Assembly: GCF_000221045.1 (NCBI RefSeq)
Contig: NC_015856.1
Location: 1,054,001 to 1,118,000 of the forward strand
DNA: 64,000 nucleotides
Direction: 5' to 3'
DNA from: Collimonas fungivorans Ter331
GTDB lineage: Bacteria > Pseudomonadota > Gammaproteobacteria > Burkholderiales > Burkholderiaceae_D
Part shown: in pieces, positions 44,385 through 52,892 of the stretch
Position numbering within the stretch: the stretch's first letter is position 1
Layout of the letters: each line of letters begins with the position of its first letter
The notes under the pieces: model-generated
Database searches by the model: none
Told to the model about the DNA's origin: nothing
The model's input: the letters and a program-made list of their open reading frames with translations, nothing else
Translations under genes and position numbers: made by a program

Positions 44385-46486
44385 AGCCTGCAGGATCAGC
44401 TTTTTCATTCAGTTCCTTGCCCCGCCTGGGGGCCGCCATATTGGCCGGCAACAGCGTCAAGGGCATGGCTGGTCCGGTGCTGATCATCATGATCCTGGGC
44501 ATGATGATATTGCCCTTGCCGCCTTTCCTGCTCGATTTGCTGTTCACCTTCAATATCGCGCTGTCGGTGATGGTGCTGCTGGTCAGCATGTACACCATGA
44601 AGGCGCTGGACTTTGCCGCTTTTCCCACGGTCCTGCTGTTTTCGACTTTGCTGCGCCTGTCGCTCAACGTCGCTTCTACCCGGGTAGTGCTGCTGGAAGG
44701 CCATACCGGTCCGGATGCCGCCGGCAAGGTGATCGAAGCCTTCGGCCATTTCCTGGTGGGCGGCAATTTTGCGGTCGGCATCGTGGTTTTCGTGATCCTG
44801 GTGGTGATCAATTTCATGGTCATCACCAAGGGCGCAGGACGGATTGCCGAAGTCGGCGCGCGTTTCACGCTGGATGCGATGCCGGGCAAGCAGATGGCGA
44901 TCGACGCTGACCTCAACGCTGGCCTGATCGGCGAAGACGTGGCGCGCAAACGCCGCGCAGAAGTCGCGCAGGAAGCGGATTTCTACGGTTCCATGGACGG
45001 CGCCAGCAAGTTCGTGCGCGGCGACGCCGTGGCCGGTTTGCTGATCATGGTGATCAACGTGGTCGGCGGCCTGATCGTCGGCGTCGCCCAGCATGGCCTG
45101 GATATTTCGGTGGCGGCCAAGAACTACACTTTGCTGACCATCGGCGACGGCCTGGTGGCGCAGATCCCGGCGCTGGTGATTTCCACCGCGGCCGGCGTCA
45201 TCGTCTCGCGCGTGACGACCGATGAGGACGTCGGCCAGCAGCTGATGGGGCAATTGTTTTCGAATCCGCAGGTGCTGTTCCTGACCGCCGGCATCATCGG
45301 CCTGATGGGACTGGTGCCGGGCATGCCGCATGTGGCGTTCCTGATCATTGCCGGCGGCCTGGTCTATCTCGGCCGGCGCTTGCTGCAGAAAACCGCTGCG
45401 GCGGAATATGCGGCCAAGGCGCCGCCGCCTTCCGCCGCGGCTGCAGAGCCGGCAGACGCCAGCTGGGACGACGTGGCGCTGGTCGATCCGCTCGGGCTGG
45501 AAGTCGGCTACCGGCTGATTTCGCTGGTGGACCGCAGCCAGAACGGCGAGCTGCTGGGGCGCATCAAGAGCATCCGCAAGAAATTCGCGCAGGACATCGG
45601 TTTCCTGGTGCCGGTGGTGCATATCCGCGACAACCTTGAACTCAAGCCGAATTCCTATGTGATCACGCTGAAGGGCGTGGAGATCGCCAACGGCGAAGCC
45701 TGGCCCGGGCAATGGATGGCGATCAACCCGGGCCAGGTCAGCGCCACCTTGCCCGGCGTGCAGACGGTCGATCCTGCCTTCGGCCTGCCGGCGGTATGGA
45801 TCGAAAGCCATATGCGGGAACAGGCGCAGATCTACGGCTATACCGTGGTCGACGCCAGCACCGTGATCGCCACCCACCTGAACCACCTGATCCATGCCCA
45901 TTCGGCGGAACTGTTGGGGCGGCAGGAAGTGCAGCAGCTGCTGGACCGGGTCGGCAAGGATGCGCCGAAGCTGATCGAGGACCTGGTGCCGAAGCTGCTG
46001 TCGCTGACGACATTGCAGAAAGTACTGCAAAACCTGCTGGACGAAAGCGTCTCGATACGCGACATGCGCACCATCCTCGATGTCCTGCTGGAACACGGAG
46101 CCGCAGTCAGCGACGCCACCGAGCTGACCTCGCTGGTGCGGCTGGCGCTGGGCCGGGCCATCACCCAGCTGCTGTTCCCCGGCAACGGCGAACTGCAGGT
46201 GATCGGCCTCGACAGTTCGCTGGACCGGGTCCTGCTGCAGGCGCTGAGCAATGGCAGCGGCCTGGAGCCGGGACTGGCCGACAGCCTGCTGGCGCAGACC
46301 CAGGCGGCGATTACGCGCCAGGAGCAGTTCGGCCTGGCGCCGGTGCTGGTGGTGCAGCATCCGCTGCGGGTCTTGCTGGCGCGGTTTTTACGGCGCAGCC
46401 TGCCGCAGCTCAAAGTGCTGTCGCATGCCGAAATCCCTGACACCCGCACCATCAAAGTAACCGCCACTATCGGAGGCAAAGCTTGA
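44381..46486 (+). CDS. flhA: Flagellar export gate protein FlhA
   Basis: 701 residues with eight membrane segments and a large cytosolic ring domain. RLSLNVASTRVVLL and the FHIPEP-type signature GAGRIAEVGARFTLDAMPGKQMAIDADLNAGLI are clear. The C-terminal part starts after the Ala/Pro linker at about 345. It forms the nonameric export gate. flhF begins at or just after its stop. Confidence 0.97.
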   Translation: MKPAGSAFSFSSLPRLGAAILAGNSVKGMAGPVLIIMILGMMILPLPPFLLDLLFTFNIALSVMVLLVSMYTMKALDFAAFPTVLLFSTLLRLSLNVASTRVVLLEGHTGPDAAGKVIEAFGHFLVGGNFAVGIVVFVILVVINFMVITKGAGRIAEVGARFTLDAMPGKQMAIDADLNAGLIGEDVARKRRAEVAQEADFYGSMDGASKFVRGDAVAGLLIMVINVVGGLIVGVAQHGLDISVAAKNYTLLTIGDGLVAQIPALVISTAAGVIVSRVTTDEDVGQQLMGQLFSNPQVLFLTAGIIGLMGLVPGMPHVAFLIIAGGLVYLGRRLLQKTAAAEYAAKAPPPSAAAAEPADASWDDVALVDPLGLEVGYRLISLVDRSQNGELLGRIKSIRKKFAQDIGFLVPVVHIRDNLELKPNSYVITLKGVEIANGEAWPGQWMAINPGQVSATLPGVQTVDPAFGLPAVWIESHMREQAQIYGYTVVDASTVIATHLNHLIHAHSAELLGRQEVQQLLDRVGKDAPKLIEDLVPKLLSLTTLQKVLQNLLDESVSIRDMRTILDVLLEHGAAVSDATELTSLVRLALGRAITQLLFPGNGELQVIGLDSSLDRVLLQALSNGSGLEPGLADSLLAQTQAAITRQEQFGLAPVLVVQHPLRVLLARFLRRSLPQLKVLSHAEIPDTRTIKVTATIGGKA

Positions 46487-46488
46487 AC

Positions 46489-48879
46489 ATGAGCTTGAAT
46501 TTGAACACAAGCATGAGCACTGACAGCGTCACCATCGTCGCGCCGTCCAGCCGCGAAGCGCTGCGCCTGGTGCGCGAGCAGCTGGGGCCGGACGCCATCA
46601 TCGTTTCCAGCCGCGTGACTGCCGCCGGCGCCGAAATCGTCGCCATGCTGGAATCTGCGGGCGATGCGCGTACGGCGCCGGCATCAACCCCCGCTGTTGC
46701 TGCACCGGCGGCGCAGCCGGCAGCAAGCGCCGCCGCGTCATTCGGCATGGACAGCAACGGTAGCGTTATCAGTGAAATTCATTCGATGCGCGGCATGATC
46801 GAAGAGCAGCTGGCCGGCCTGGTGTGGAACGACAAGCAGCGCCGCGATCCGGTGCGCGGCCACCTGCTGCGCACCTTGCTGGGCGCCGGCTTCAGCGCCA
46901 GCCTGGCGAAAGCGATGCTGGATCATTTGCCGACCGGCCAGAATTTTTCCTCCGGCATGGCTTGGGTCAAGGCTGAACTGGCGCGCAACCTGCCCTTGAT
47001 GGAAAACGAAGATGCGCTGATGGATGGCGGCGGCGTCTACGCCCTGATGGGCCCGACCGGAGTAGGCAAGACCACCACCACCGCCAAGCTGGCGGCGCGC
47101 TGCGTGATGCGCTTCGGCGCCGACAAGCTGGCGCTGCTGACTACCGACAGCTACCGCATCGGCGCATTTGAACAGCTGCGCATTTACGGCAAGATCCTGG
47201 GTGTGTCGGTGCACGCGGTGAAAGACGCTGCCGACCTGCGGCTGGTGCTGGAGGATTTGCGCGACAAGCACATGGTTCTGATCGACACGGTCGGCAAGAG
47301 CCAGCGCGACCGCAGCGTGTCCGACCAGGTCGCCATGCTGTGCGGCGCCGGCCGTCCGGTCAAGCGCCTGCTGCTGCTGAACGCCGCCAGCCATGGCGAC
47401 ACCCTGAATGAAGTGGCGCACGCCTATAAGGACAGCGCCGGCGGCAACCAGCTGGCGGGCTGCATCTTTACCAAGACCGACGAAGCCACCCATCCCGGCG
47501 CATTGCTGGATACCGTGATCCGTCACCGGCTGCCGGTGCATTACGTCTCTTGCGGCCAGAAAGTGCCGGAAAACCTGCTGCTGGCCGAGCGTACGCAACT
47601 GGTCGACAGCGTGTTCCAGAACGCCAGCCGCAGCGCCTTGTTTGTTCCGGGCGAAGCCGGTCTGGGCGAACTGCCGGCGGCATTGAACAACGATATCGAA
47701 CTGGCTGCCGCAGCGGCCGCCACGGAACGTTTGCGCAGCCAGTGCCAGCAACTGATCCGGGTGCTGGCGCACGATGCCGAAGAACTGGCCGCCAACGCCC
47801 GTGCGCTGGCCGATGGCGGAATCGGCTTCGAGACCAGCAGCGGATTGTGGCGATGCCTGGCAGACGACAGCGCAGGCAGCCAGGCGGTAGCGCACACACT
47901 GATGGCGCACGCAAAAACGGAAATAGGCCTTGCCTGCACCACCCATGTGCTGGCAATCAGCGGCAAGACCGAACTGGTCGCCAGCCGCAGCGGCGACGCT
48001 TATGCCTTGCAGTCCAGTCTATTGCTGTCGGATCGCGACGGCGTGCCGCTGGCGGCGCCCCATCAATTGCTGTCGACCGCGCTTGCCGCCAATGCAAGCA
48101 ACGTCATGCCGACACCGGCGCTGCGCCAGCTAGCCTGGATGCATGGCCAGGATTTCGGCAAGCCGGTGGTGCACCTGCTCGACAGGATGCCGGCGCCAGG
48201 CCTGATCGATTCCTGGCAGGCCGGCGGCCTGTCATGGCTGGCCCGGGCTCGCAGCACGACGCGCGTAGAGTGCGACGGCGTCGGGACAACCGTGGCGCGA
48301 CTGACCGCGCAACTGGTCTTCACTGCGCCGCAGATGATTACTTACAAAGGCAGGCCGGCGCAGCAGACACTGGCGGAAACGGCAGTCACCCTGGATGGCG
48401 ATTTGCGTTGCGTTGCCGTGCGTATCACCGATCAGCCCAACGGCAAGCTGCTGGCCAGCTGGCATTTGCTGACCAATCTGGGGCCGGCGGCGACGGCATC
48501 GCAGCTGGCCGCATGGAGCTGCTGGAAACAGGCCGCCGATCCCTATTACAAATTGCTCAAGCAAGCCATCCTGCAGCTCGGCGCCTGCACCGAACCGGGC
48601 GACAGCCATATGCAAAAGCGCTTGCTAGTTGCCGCCCAGGTCAGCACCACCGTCTGGCGCCTGGCCCAGAGCCGGAACGACTGGGCCGCTCCGGCGCGCA
48701 CATTGCTGGCGCAACTGGCCGGACACCGGATCCGTTCCGGCTCGGTCACCGTCGCCTCCGCTGCGGCGCTGTTTGAAGGTTTCGGCAAGCTGATCGCGCT
48801 GCTGGATGCCCTGGCGCTGGACGCCGATAACGTTGCCGCCGTGGCGCCGGCGCACGGCGCGGCGGCGTTGCCCGGATGA
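46489..48879 (+). CDS. flhF: FlhF GTPase fused to a Tn5/IS4-type transposase-like domain
   Basis: About 796 residues (ATG at 46489; a TTG at 46483 sits better behind GGAGG and would add two). N-terminus: VTIVAPSSREALRLVREQLGPDAIIVSSRV. The SRP-type GTPase has GPTGVGKTTTTAKLAA (G1, residues 188-203), LTTDSYRIGAFEQLR, VLIDTVGKSQRD (G3) and TKTDEATHPGALLD (G4), ending near VPENLLLAERTQLVDSVF (about 380). FlhF positions the flagellar pole and acts with FlhG. Known FlhF proteins usually end near here; this one continues for about 415 residues that track a Tn5-like transposase (separate entry). The frame is uninterrupted and codon use does not change. Confidence 0.93.
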   Translation: MSLNLNTSMSTDSVTIVAPSSREALRLVREQLGPDAIIVSSRVTAAGAEIVAMLESAGDARTAPASTPAVAAPAAQPAASAAASFGMDSNGSVISEIHSMRGMIEEQLAGLVWNDKQRRDPVRGHLLRTLLGAGFSASLAKAMLDHLPTGQNFSSGMAWVKAELARNLPLMENEDALMDGGGVYALMGPTGVGKTTTTAKLAARCVMRFGADKLALLTTDSYRIGAFEQLRIYGKILGVSVHAVKDAADLRLVLEDLRDKHMVLIDTVGKSQRDRSVSDQVAMLCGAGRPVKRLLLLNAASHGDTLNEVAHAYKDSAGGNQLAGCIFTKTDEATHPGALLDTVIRHRLPVHYVSCGQKVPENLLLAERTQLVDSVFQNASRSALFVPGEAGLGELPAALNNDIELAAAAAATERLRSQCQQLIRVLAHDAEELAANARALADGGIGFETSSGLWRCLADDSAGSQAVAHTLMAHAKTEIGLACTTHVLAISGKTELVASRSGDAYALQSSLLLSDRDGVPLAAPHQLLSTALAANASNVMPTPALRQLAWMHGQDFGKPVVHLLDRMPAPGLIDSWQAGGLSWLARARSTTRVECDGVGTTVARLTAQLVFTAPQMITYKGRPAQQTLAETAVTLDGDLRCVAVRITDQPNGKLLASWHLLTNLGPAATASQLAAWSCWKQAADPYYKLLKQAILQLGACTEPGDSHMQKRLLVAAQVSTTVWRLAQSRNDWAAPARTLLAQLAGHRIRSGSVTVASAAALFEGFGKLIALLDALALDADNVAAVAPAHGAAALPG
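47718..48876 (+). other. Tn5/IS50-like DDE transposase-like C-terminal domain of FlhF (catalytically altered)
   Basis: Residues about 410-796 of FlhF. By eye they match the order of Tn5 transposase from the DNA-binding start to the dimerisation end: THVLAISGKTEL aligns to the LAIEDTTSL block (first Asp replaced by G492), KPVVHLLDRMPAPG to the AVCDREADI block (D565 kept), SWLARARSTTRVE to the FVVRS block, SWHLLTNLGPAATASQLAAW to the LKWLLLTSEPV block, KQAADPYYKLLK to the RWRIEEFHKAWK block (R to K680, E to D684, K691 kept with the same seven-residue spacing) and VASAAALFEGFGKL to ASWGALWEGWEAL. No terminal inverted repeats were seen. Confidence 0.72.
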
Positions 48880-48889
48880 GGAGGCGCGT

Positions 48890-49693
48890 TTGAACAAGGT
48901 GGTCAGCGACCAGGCGGACGGTTTGCGCTGCCTGATGGCACAGCATTCAGGCAAGCAGGTGGCGCATGTCATCGCCTTGGTCGGCAGCAGTCCAAGGGTA
49001 GGCGTGACCAGCGTGGCCCTGAACCTGGCCGCGGCGCTGGTGCAGCAGGGCAAAGAAGTGTTGCTGCTGGACGAACAGAGCGGGGCGCGGTCGGCAGCTG
49101 CGATGTGGGCAGGCGCTGCGGCGGGCAGCTGGTCCGATGTTGCAGGCGGCTTGCCGCTGTCGGCTGCAGCTTCGCGCCTGGCTTGCGGCGCGCTGCTGCT
49201 GGCGGTGCGAAAAGACGATGCGACTGCAGCGGCCGAGGTGCGCAATGCGTTCCAGGGACAGGTAATCCTGATCGACGCCAGCCTCGGCCAGGATGGCGCC
49301 TTGTCGCCGCTGGCGGCGCAAGCCGACGATGTGGTGGTGGTGTTGCGGCCACAGGCGGCGTCGATTACCGCTGCCTATGCTTGCGTCAAGCAGCTGCATT
49401 ACGCGCATGCGTTGCAGCGCCTGAGGATCATGGTCAATCTGGCGGCCGGCGTGCCGGCGGCGCAGCACGTGCTGAACAACCTGGCCGGCGCCGGCAGCCG
49501 TTACCTGGGCCTGGCGCTGGAACCTGCCGGTTGCGTGGCGGAGGATCCGCAGCTGGTGCGCGCGCAAGGACTCAAGTTGAGCGTGGTGGAGGCATTCCAG
49601 ACTAGCGCCGCGGCAATCGATTTTCGCCGCATCGCCGGCCAGCTGCTGCAATGGCCGCGCCCTGTTGTTAACCGAAATCTGGACACTGTGTGA
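48890..49693 (+). CDS. flhG: FlhG/FleN-like MinD-type protein with altered P-loop
   Basis: 267 residues from TTG at 48890 (GAGGAGG eight bases upstream). Position after flhF and the order HVIALVGSSPRVGVTSVALNLAAALVQQGKEVLLLDEQSG, VILIDASLGQDG, ADDVVVVLRPQAASITAAYACVKQL and RIMVNLA identify a FlhG/ParA-type fold. The deviant Walker A motif should read KGGVGKT; here it is SPRVGVT (residues 34-40), so both lysines are missing and ATP-dependent dimerisation is doubtful. FlhG normally limits flagellar number with FlhF. Confidence 0.85.
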   Translation: MNKVVSDQADGLRCLMAQHSGKQVAHVIALVGSSPRVGVTSVALNLAAALVQQGKEVLLLDEQSGARSAAAMWAGAAAGSWSDVAGGLPLSAAASRLACGALLLAVRKDDATAAAEVRNAFQGQVILIDASLGQDGALSPLAAQADDVVVVLRPQAASITAAYACVKQLHYAHALQRLRIMVNLAAGVPAAQHVLNNLAGAGSRYLGLALEPAGCVAEDPQLVRAQGLKLSVVEAFQTSAAAIDFRRIAGQLLQWPRPVVNRNLDTV

Positions 49694-49717
49694 GTAGAGC
49701 AGGAAGAGGAATCCATC

Positions 49718-50461
49718 ATGTATACGGCTCAGGGAAAAATCGACAAATCCGACACGCTGGCGCAATACGCGCCGCTGGTGCGGCGCCTGGCTTTGCAGTT
49801 GATCGCGAAATTGCCGGCCAGCGTGGAGCTGGACGACATGATCCAGGCCGGCATGCTGGGTTTGCTGGATGCCGCCAACCGCTACCAGGACGACCAGGGT
49901 GCGCAATTCGAAACCTACGCCAGCCAGCGTATCCGCGGCGCGATGCTGGACGAACTGCGTGCCAACGACTGGCTGTCGCGCGGCCTGCGCCAGTCGTCGC
50001 GCAAGGTCGACGCCGCGGTGCAGGCATTGGAGCAGAAACTGGCGCGCCCGCCCAGCGAGCGTGAGATCGCGCAGTCCATGCAGCTGTCGCTGCAAGACTA
50101 CCAGCACCTGCTGCAGGAGATCCATGGTTCGCAGCTGGTGTATTACGAAGACTGCGAAGGCGGCAGCAATGAAAATTCCTTTCTTGACCGTCAGCATGAC
50201 GATGGCCATCGCAGCGGCGCCGGCGATCCGCTGCAACGTCTGCTGGACAGCGGTATGCGCCATATGCTGGTGGAGGCGATCGCCCTGATGCCGGAACGTG
50301 AGCGTTTGCTGCTCAGCCTGTACTACGAACAGGAACTGAATTTGCGCGAAATCGGCGCCGTGCTGGAAGTCAGCCAGTCGCGCGTCTGCCAGCTGCATAG
50401 TCAGGCTATCAGCCGCTTGCGGGTGCGCCTGAACGAAACCAGCCGGAGCGAAATTGCCTGA
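49718..50461 (+). CDS. fliA: Flagellar sigma factor 28 (FliA)
   Basis: 247 residues. Region 2: YAPLVRRLALQLIAKLPASVELDDMIQAGMLGLLDAANRYQDDQGAQFETYASQRIRGAMLDELRANDWLSR; region 3: RKVDAAVQALEQKLARPPSEREIAQSM; region 4: LLLSLYYEQELNLREIGAVLEVSQSRVCQLHSQAISRLRVRL. It transcribes late flagellar and chemotaxis genes. Its anti-sigma factor FlgM is encoded 1.4 kb downstream on the other strand. Confidence 0.97.
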   Translation: MYTAQGKIDKSDTLAQYAPLVRRLALQLIAKLPASVELDDMIQAGMLGLLDAANRYQDDQGAQFETYASQRIRGAMLDELRANDWLSRGLRQSSRKVDAAVQALEQKLARPPSEREIAQSMQLSLQDYQHLLQEIHGSQLVYYEDCEGGSNENSFLDRQHDDGHRSGAGDPLQRLLDSGMRHMLVEAIALMPERERLLLSLYYEQELNLREIGAVLEVSQSRVCQLHSQAISRLRVRLNETSRSEIA

Positions 50462-50462
50462 G

Positions 50463-51014
50463 ATGATGAGACTGGCCTGTCGTGAGTCCTGGATGCTGTT
50501 TTTCGGCGTAGCTGGATTGTTGATGGCGACCAGTGTTTTTGCCGGCGGGCAGCCGGCGGCGGCGATTGACCTGAATACCTATATGGGGCGCAACCAGAGT
50601 TTGCCAGCCGGGCCCGGCGCTGTTCAACTTGACAGCAGGGCCGCCGCAGGCGGGCAGGCCAGGGTCGCGGGTTCCTGGAGCGCTTCAACTTCCATGCCCG
50701 CAATGTACTACCGTGGTGTGGCTTATCAGTCGGCCCAGATCGCTCCGGTCGGCAGCGGTATCTCCTCAAGTTCGAAGACACGCCGGGTCGGCTGGCGCTA
50801 CAGTTTCCTGACAGCGCCGCCGGCAGGGGTCCATGCTTATCTGTGCAACTACGCCAGATGTGCCGGCCTCGGCGGCGTCAGCGGCAGCACCGGCGCTTTT
50901 GAAGGCGACAACGGCTTGTCGAATTTCGTGTTTGCTTTTGTGATCGACGGGCGCGGAGCCTTGACTCCGGCCTTGCAGGGAGCTGCAGGCCAGGTCATGG
51001 TCAGCTACGAATAG
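50463..51014 (+). CDS. flhE: Periplasmic flagellar protein FlhE
   Basis: 183 residues: a signal peptide ending near VFAGG, a variable Gly/Ala-rich segment, then the FlhE core GSWSASTSMPAMYYRGVAYQSAQI, RRVGWRYSFLTAPPAGVHAYLCNYARCAGLGGVSGSTGAF and GRGALTPALQGAAGQVMVSYE with the conserved disulfide pair (CNYARC). FlhE is linked to flagellar proton gating. The ATG at 50463 is one base after the fliA stop. Family call is by motif resemblance to enteric FlhE. Confidence 0.85.
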   Translation: MMRLACRESWMLFFGVAGLLMATSVFAGGQPAAAIDLNTYMGRNQSLPAGPGAVQLDSRAAAGGQARVAGSWSASTSMPAMYYRGVAYQSAQIAPVGSGISSSSKTRRVGWRYSFLTAPPAGVHAYLCNYARCAGLGGVSGSTGAFEGDNGLSNFVFAFVIDGRGALTPALQGAAGQVMVSYE

Positions 51015-51044
51015 CCGGGCTGCGGACAGTCGGGCTGCGGACAG
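51015..51044 (+). repeat. Two tandem 15-bp repeats after flhE
   Basis: CCGGGCTGCGGACAG (51015-51029) and TCGGGCTGCGGACAG (51030-51044), followed by CCGGGG, lying between the convergent flhE and flgN stops. Confidence 0.85.
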
Positions 51045-51051
51045 CCGGGGT

Positions 51052-51504
51052 TCAGCTCGACGCCAGGCTGTGGCCGTTGCCGAGCCCGACCTGGTGCTTG
51101 CCGTCGGCGCCGTACAGCGATTGCCCGTGGGCGCGCAGGAAATTGATCGAGCGGCGTACAAAGTCCAGGTGGGTATGGATCATGATGCCGTTGCGATGAT
51201 TGTTGTCGCGGGCCTGGGCCGCATGCACCAACAGCTCTTGCCAAACCTGCTGCAGGCCGCCGGCCGCTGCCGCAGCGTCGCCGCCGGTCCGTCCCGCGGC
51301 AAAACCGACTGCCTGCTGCCGCCGTTCCCGTTCCTGCTCAAGCGCGGTGATGCGTTCCGCCAGCTGTGCCTTGCGCTCGGTGATGAGCGGCAATTCATCA
51401 AAGCGGCTCTTGATCAGCGCCTCTGCTTCCTGGTCCAGCAATTCCAGAAAAGCATCCATCACGGCGCGCTCCTGCTGCAGGTGCTTGAGCAGTGCGCTGC
51501 TCAT
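51052..51504 (-). CDS. flgN: Flagellar chaperone FlgN
   Basis: 150 residues, mostly helical (LLKHLQQERAVMDAFLELLDQEAEALIKSRFDELPLITERKAQLAERITALEQERERRQQ), the usual FlgN pattern. It keeps hook-associated proteins FlgK and FlgL unfolded for export. The start overlaps the flgM stop by four bases. Confidence 0.9.
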   Translation of the reverse strand: MSSALLKHLQQERAVMDAFLELLDQEAEALIKSRFDELPLITERKAQLAERITALEQERERRQQAVGFAAGRTGGDAAAAAGGLQQVWQELLVHAAQARDNNHRNGIMIHTHLDFVRRSINFLRAHGQSLYGADGKHQVGLGNGHSLASS

Positions 51505-51845
51505 GACGGTTTCTTGCCTAGCAGGTCGCGTACCGTATCGAGCAAGCCGTCGGCGATTTTTCCGGGATTTATCTGGTAGCGGCCTTCGCTGATGGCCTGG
51601 CGGATCTCGGCGACCTTGGCGGCGTCGAAATCGCCGGCGCCGGGTTGCAGCAACTGGGTTTGCAGCTGGCGCACTTGCGCCGACAGTGAATTCAGGGCGG
51701 CGGGCATAGGCGGGCTGGCGCTGGTGGCGGTGCCGGCTGCAGCGGCGTCGGCGGATGCGGCGCGCACCGCGTTATCCTTGCTGGACGCCGCATTGGCTGG
51801 GCTCGACACGCTATTGAGCGGCTTTGTAGGTTGATCGATTTTCAA
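51501..51845 (-). CDS. flgM: Anti-sigma-28 factor FlgM
   Basis: 114 residues from a TTG at 51845, seven bases after GAGG. The N-terminal half is disordered and Ala/Ser-rich; the C-terminal FDAAKVAEIRQAISEGRYQINPGKIADGLLDTVRDLL is the FliA-binding helix region of FlgM. It holds FliA until the hook is complete and is then exported. A sigma-28 promoter stands just upstream, giving the usual autoregulatory loop. Confidence 0.94.
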   Translation of the reverse strand: MKIDQPTKPLNSVSSPANAASSKDNAVRAASADAAAAGTATSASPPMPAALNSLSAQVRQLQTQLLQPGAGDFDAAKVAEIRQAISEGRYQINPGKIADGLLDTVRDLLGKKPS

Positions 51846-51873
51846 GATGTTTCCTCTAAGGGATCTGTTCGTT

Positions 51874-51900
51874 ATAACGGCAGCTGGCGCAGGAAGTTTA
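51874..51900 (-). promoter_or_regulatory. Sigma-28 promoter of flgM
   Basis: On the minus strand TAAACTTC, 11 bases, GCCGTTAT, against the consensus TAAAGTTT-N11-GCCGATAA. The -10 box is 29 bases from the flgM start. Confidence 0.85.
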
Positions 51901-51941
51901 GGGTTGCGGCGGAAAATGTCGATATTGTTATGGAAAAAGAA

Positions 51942-52679
51942 CTAATTCGGCAATTCGACCGAACCGTCGGCACGCGCAATGCCGCTCAGCATCTGCCCCG
52001 CCTGCGTCTTGACCTGGATTGCCGCACCGGCCGTGGCATTCGTCATCGCCCGTCCTTCGGTGCTGACTACGAAACCCGAGCCTTGCGACTGCACTTTGAC
52101 GCTTTGTCCCTGCTGTATCACGGTTGCGCCGCGCAGCAGCTCCAGCCGCAGCGGTGCGCCCAGGGCAATCCGGTTCGAGGCTACCATGCCGGCCGCTTGC
52201 TGCGGATTGGTGACCACGCCGCGCGGCAGGGCGCTGAGATCGCCTTGCCGCGGCTGGATATCGGCTGCGCCCAAGGTGTCGCCGGCACTGATGGGACGGC
52301 CGGCTACATAATAATTCGCCACCACCGCCACATAGGCCGGCACGTAGCGCGTCCATGCCGGCCTGGCGGAGCCGTTGTCGTTGCAGCGCAGCCCGACCGA
52401 GACGCGGCCCCAGACACGGGCGCCGCTCGGCAGGAACGGCTCCAGCGCATCGCAGGCGGGCAGGGCGCCTGACATCGGCGTATCGATGCGGATGCTGACC
52501 TTTCCTGGCAAGCCGCCGGCCTGGGCCAGCAGGAATTGTTCAATCACGGGTTTCGCGCCGCCGCTCAGTTCCGTTGCCCTGGCGGATGCGGCCTGGCTGC
52601 CGATGACCAGTGCTGTCGCCGCAAGGAAGTTCAGGCAGGCAAGTGCAGGCCGCCGGCGCCGGAATAATGTTGCATGCAT
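51942..52679 (-). CDS. flgA: Flagellar P-ring assembly chaperone FlgA
   Basis: 245 residues with a signal peptide (LACLNFLAATALVIGSQAASA) and the SAF-like C-terminal domain (YYVAGRPISAGDTLGAADIQPRQGDLSALPRGVVTNPQQAAGMVASNRIALGAPLRLELL, GQSVKVQSQGSGFVVSTEGRAM). It helps FlgI assemble in the periplasm. AGGAAG lies nearby upstream. The leader is shared with the small HTH gene. Confidence 0.94.
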   Translation of the reverse strand: MHATLFRRRRPALACLNFLAATALVIGSQAASARATELSGGAKPVIEQFLLAQAGGLPGKVSIRIDTPMSGALPACDALEPFLPSGARVWGRVSVGLRCNDNGSARPAWTRYVPAYVAVVANYYVAGRPISAGDTLGAADIQPRQGDLSALPRGVVTNPQQAAGMVASNRIALGAPLRLELLRGATVIQQGQSVKVQSQGSGFVVSTEGRAMTNATAGAAIQVKTQAGQMLSGIARADGSVELPN

Positions 52680-52814
52680 GTGGAATCTTCCTCCCGATCG
52701 GTATGCGTTGCGACGGATTGTCCGCCATCAGATTCTAGACAACCGCGGGACATCGCCAAGCGCCGAACTGGGCGGCGTTTCGCTTGCTGTTTGGCGCATT
52801 GGATTGTCATGCTG

Positions 52815-52829
52815 TACCTATAATGGTTT
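52815..52829 (+). promoter_or_regulatory. Promoter-like TACCTATAAT element before the HTH gene
   Basis: TACCTATAATGGTTT, with a perfect TATAAT (52819-52824). The same 15 bases with one change recur before flgB at 53230. Confidence 0.5.
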
Positions 52830-52892
52830 GCGGGAGCTTGCCGCGCGGTGCAACCATCTGCCGGCAGGCGCTTCGAAAATTAAGGATATCCA

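Noticed and set aside
44405-46360. A 651-residue leftward open frame opposite flhA
   Set aside because: His/Gln/Arg-rich shadow of the GC-biased third codon positions.
46483-48879. That the long FlhF tail is an assembly artefact joining a transposase to flhF
   Set aside because: The frame is uninterrupted, codon use is uniform, no inverted repeats or target duplication are visible, and the transposase-like part is too diverged at the catalytic site to be a fresh insertion.
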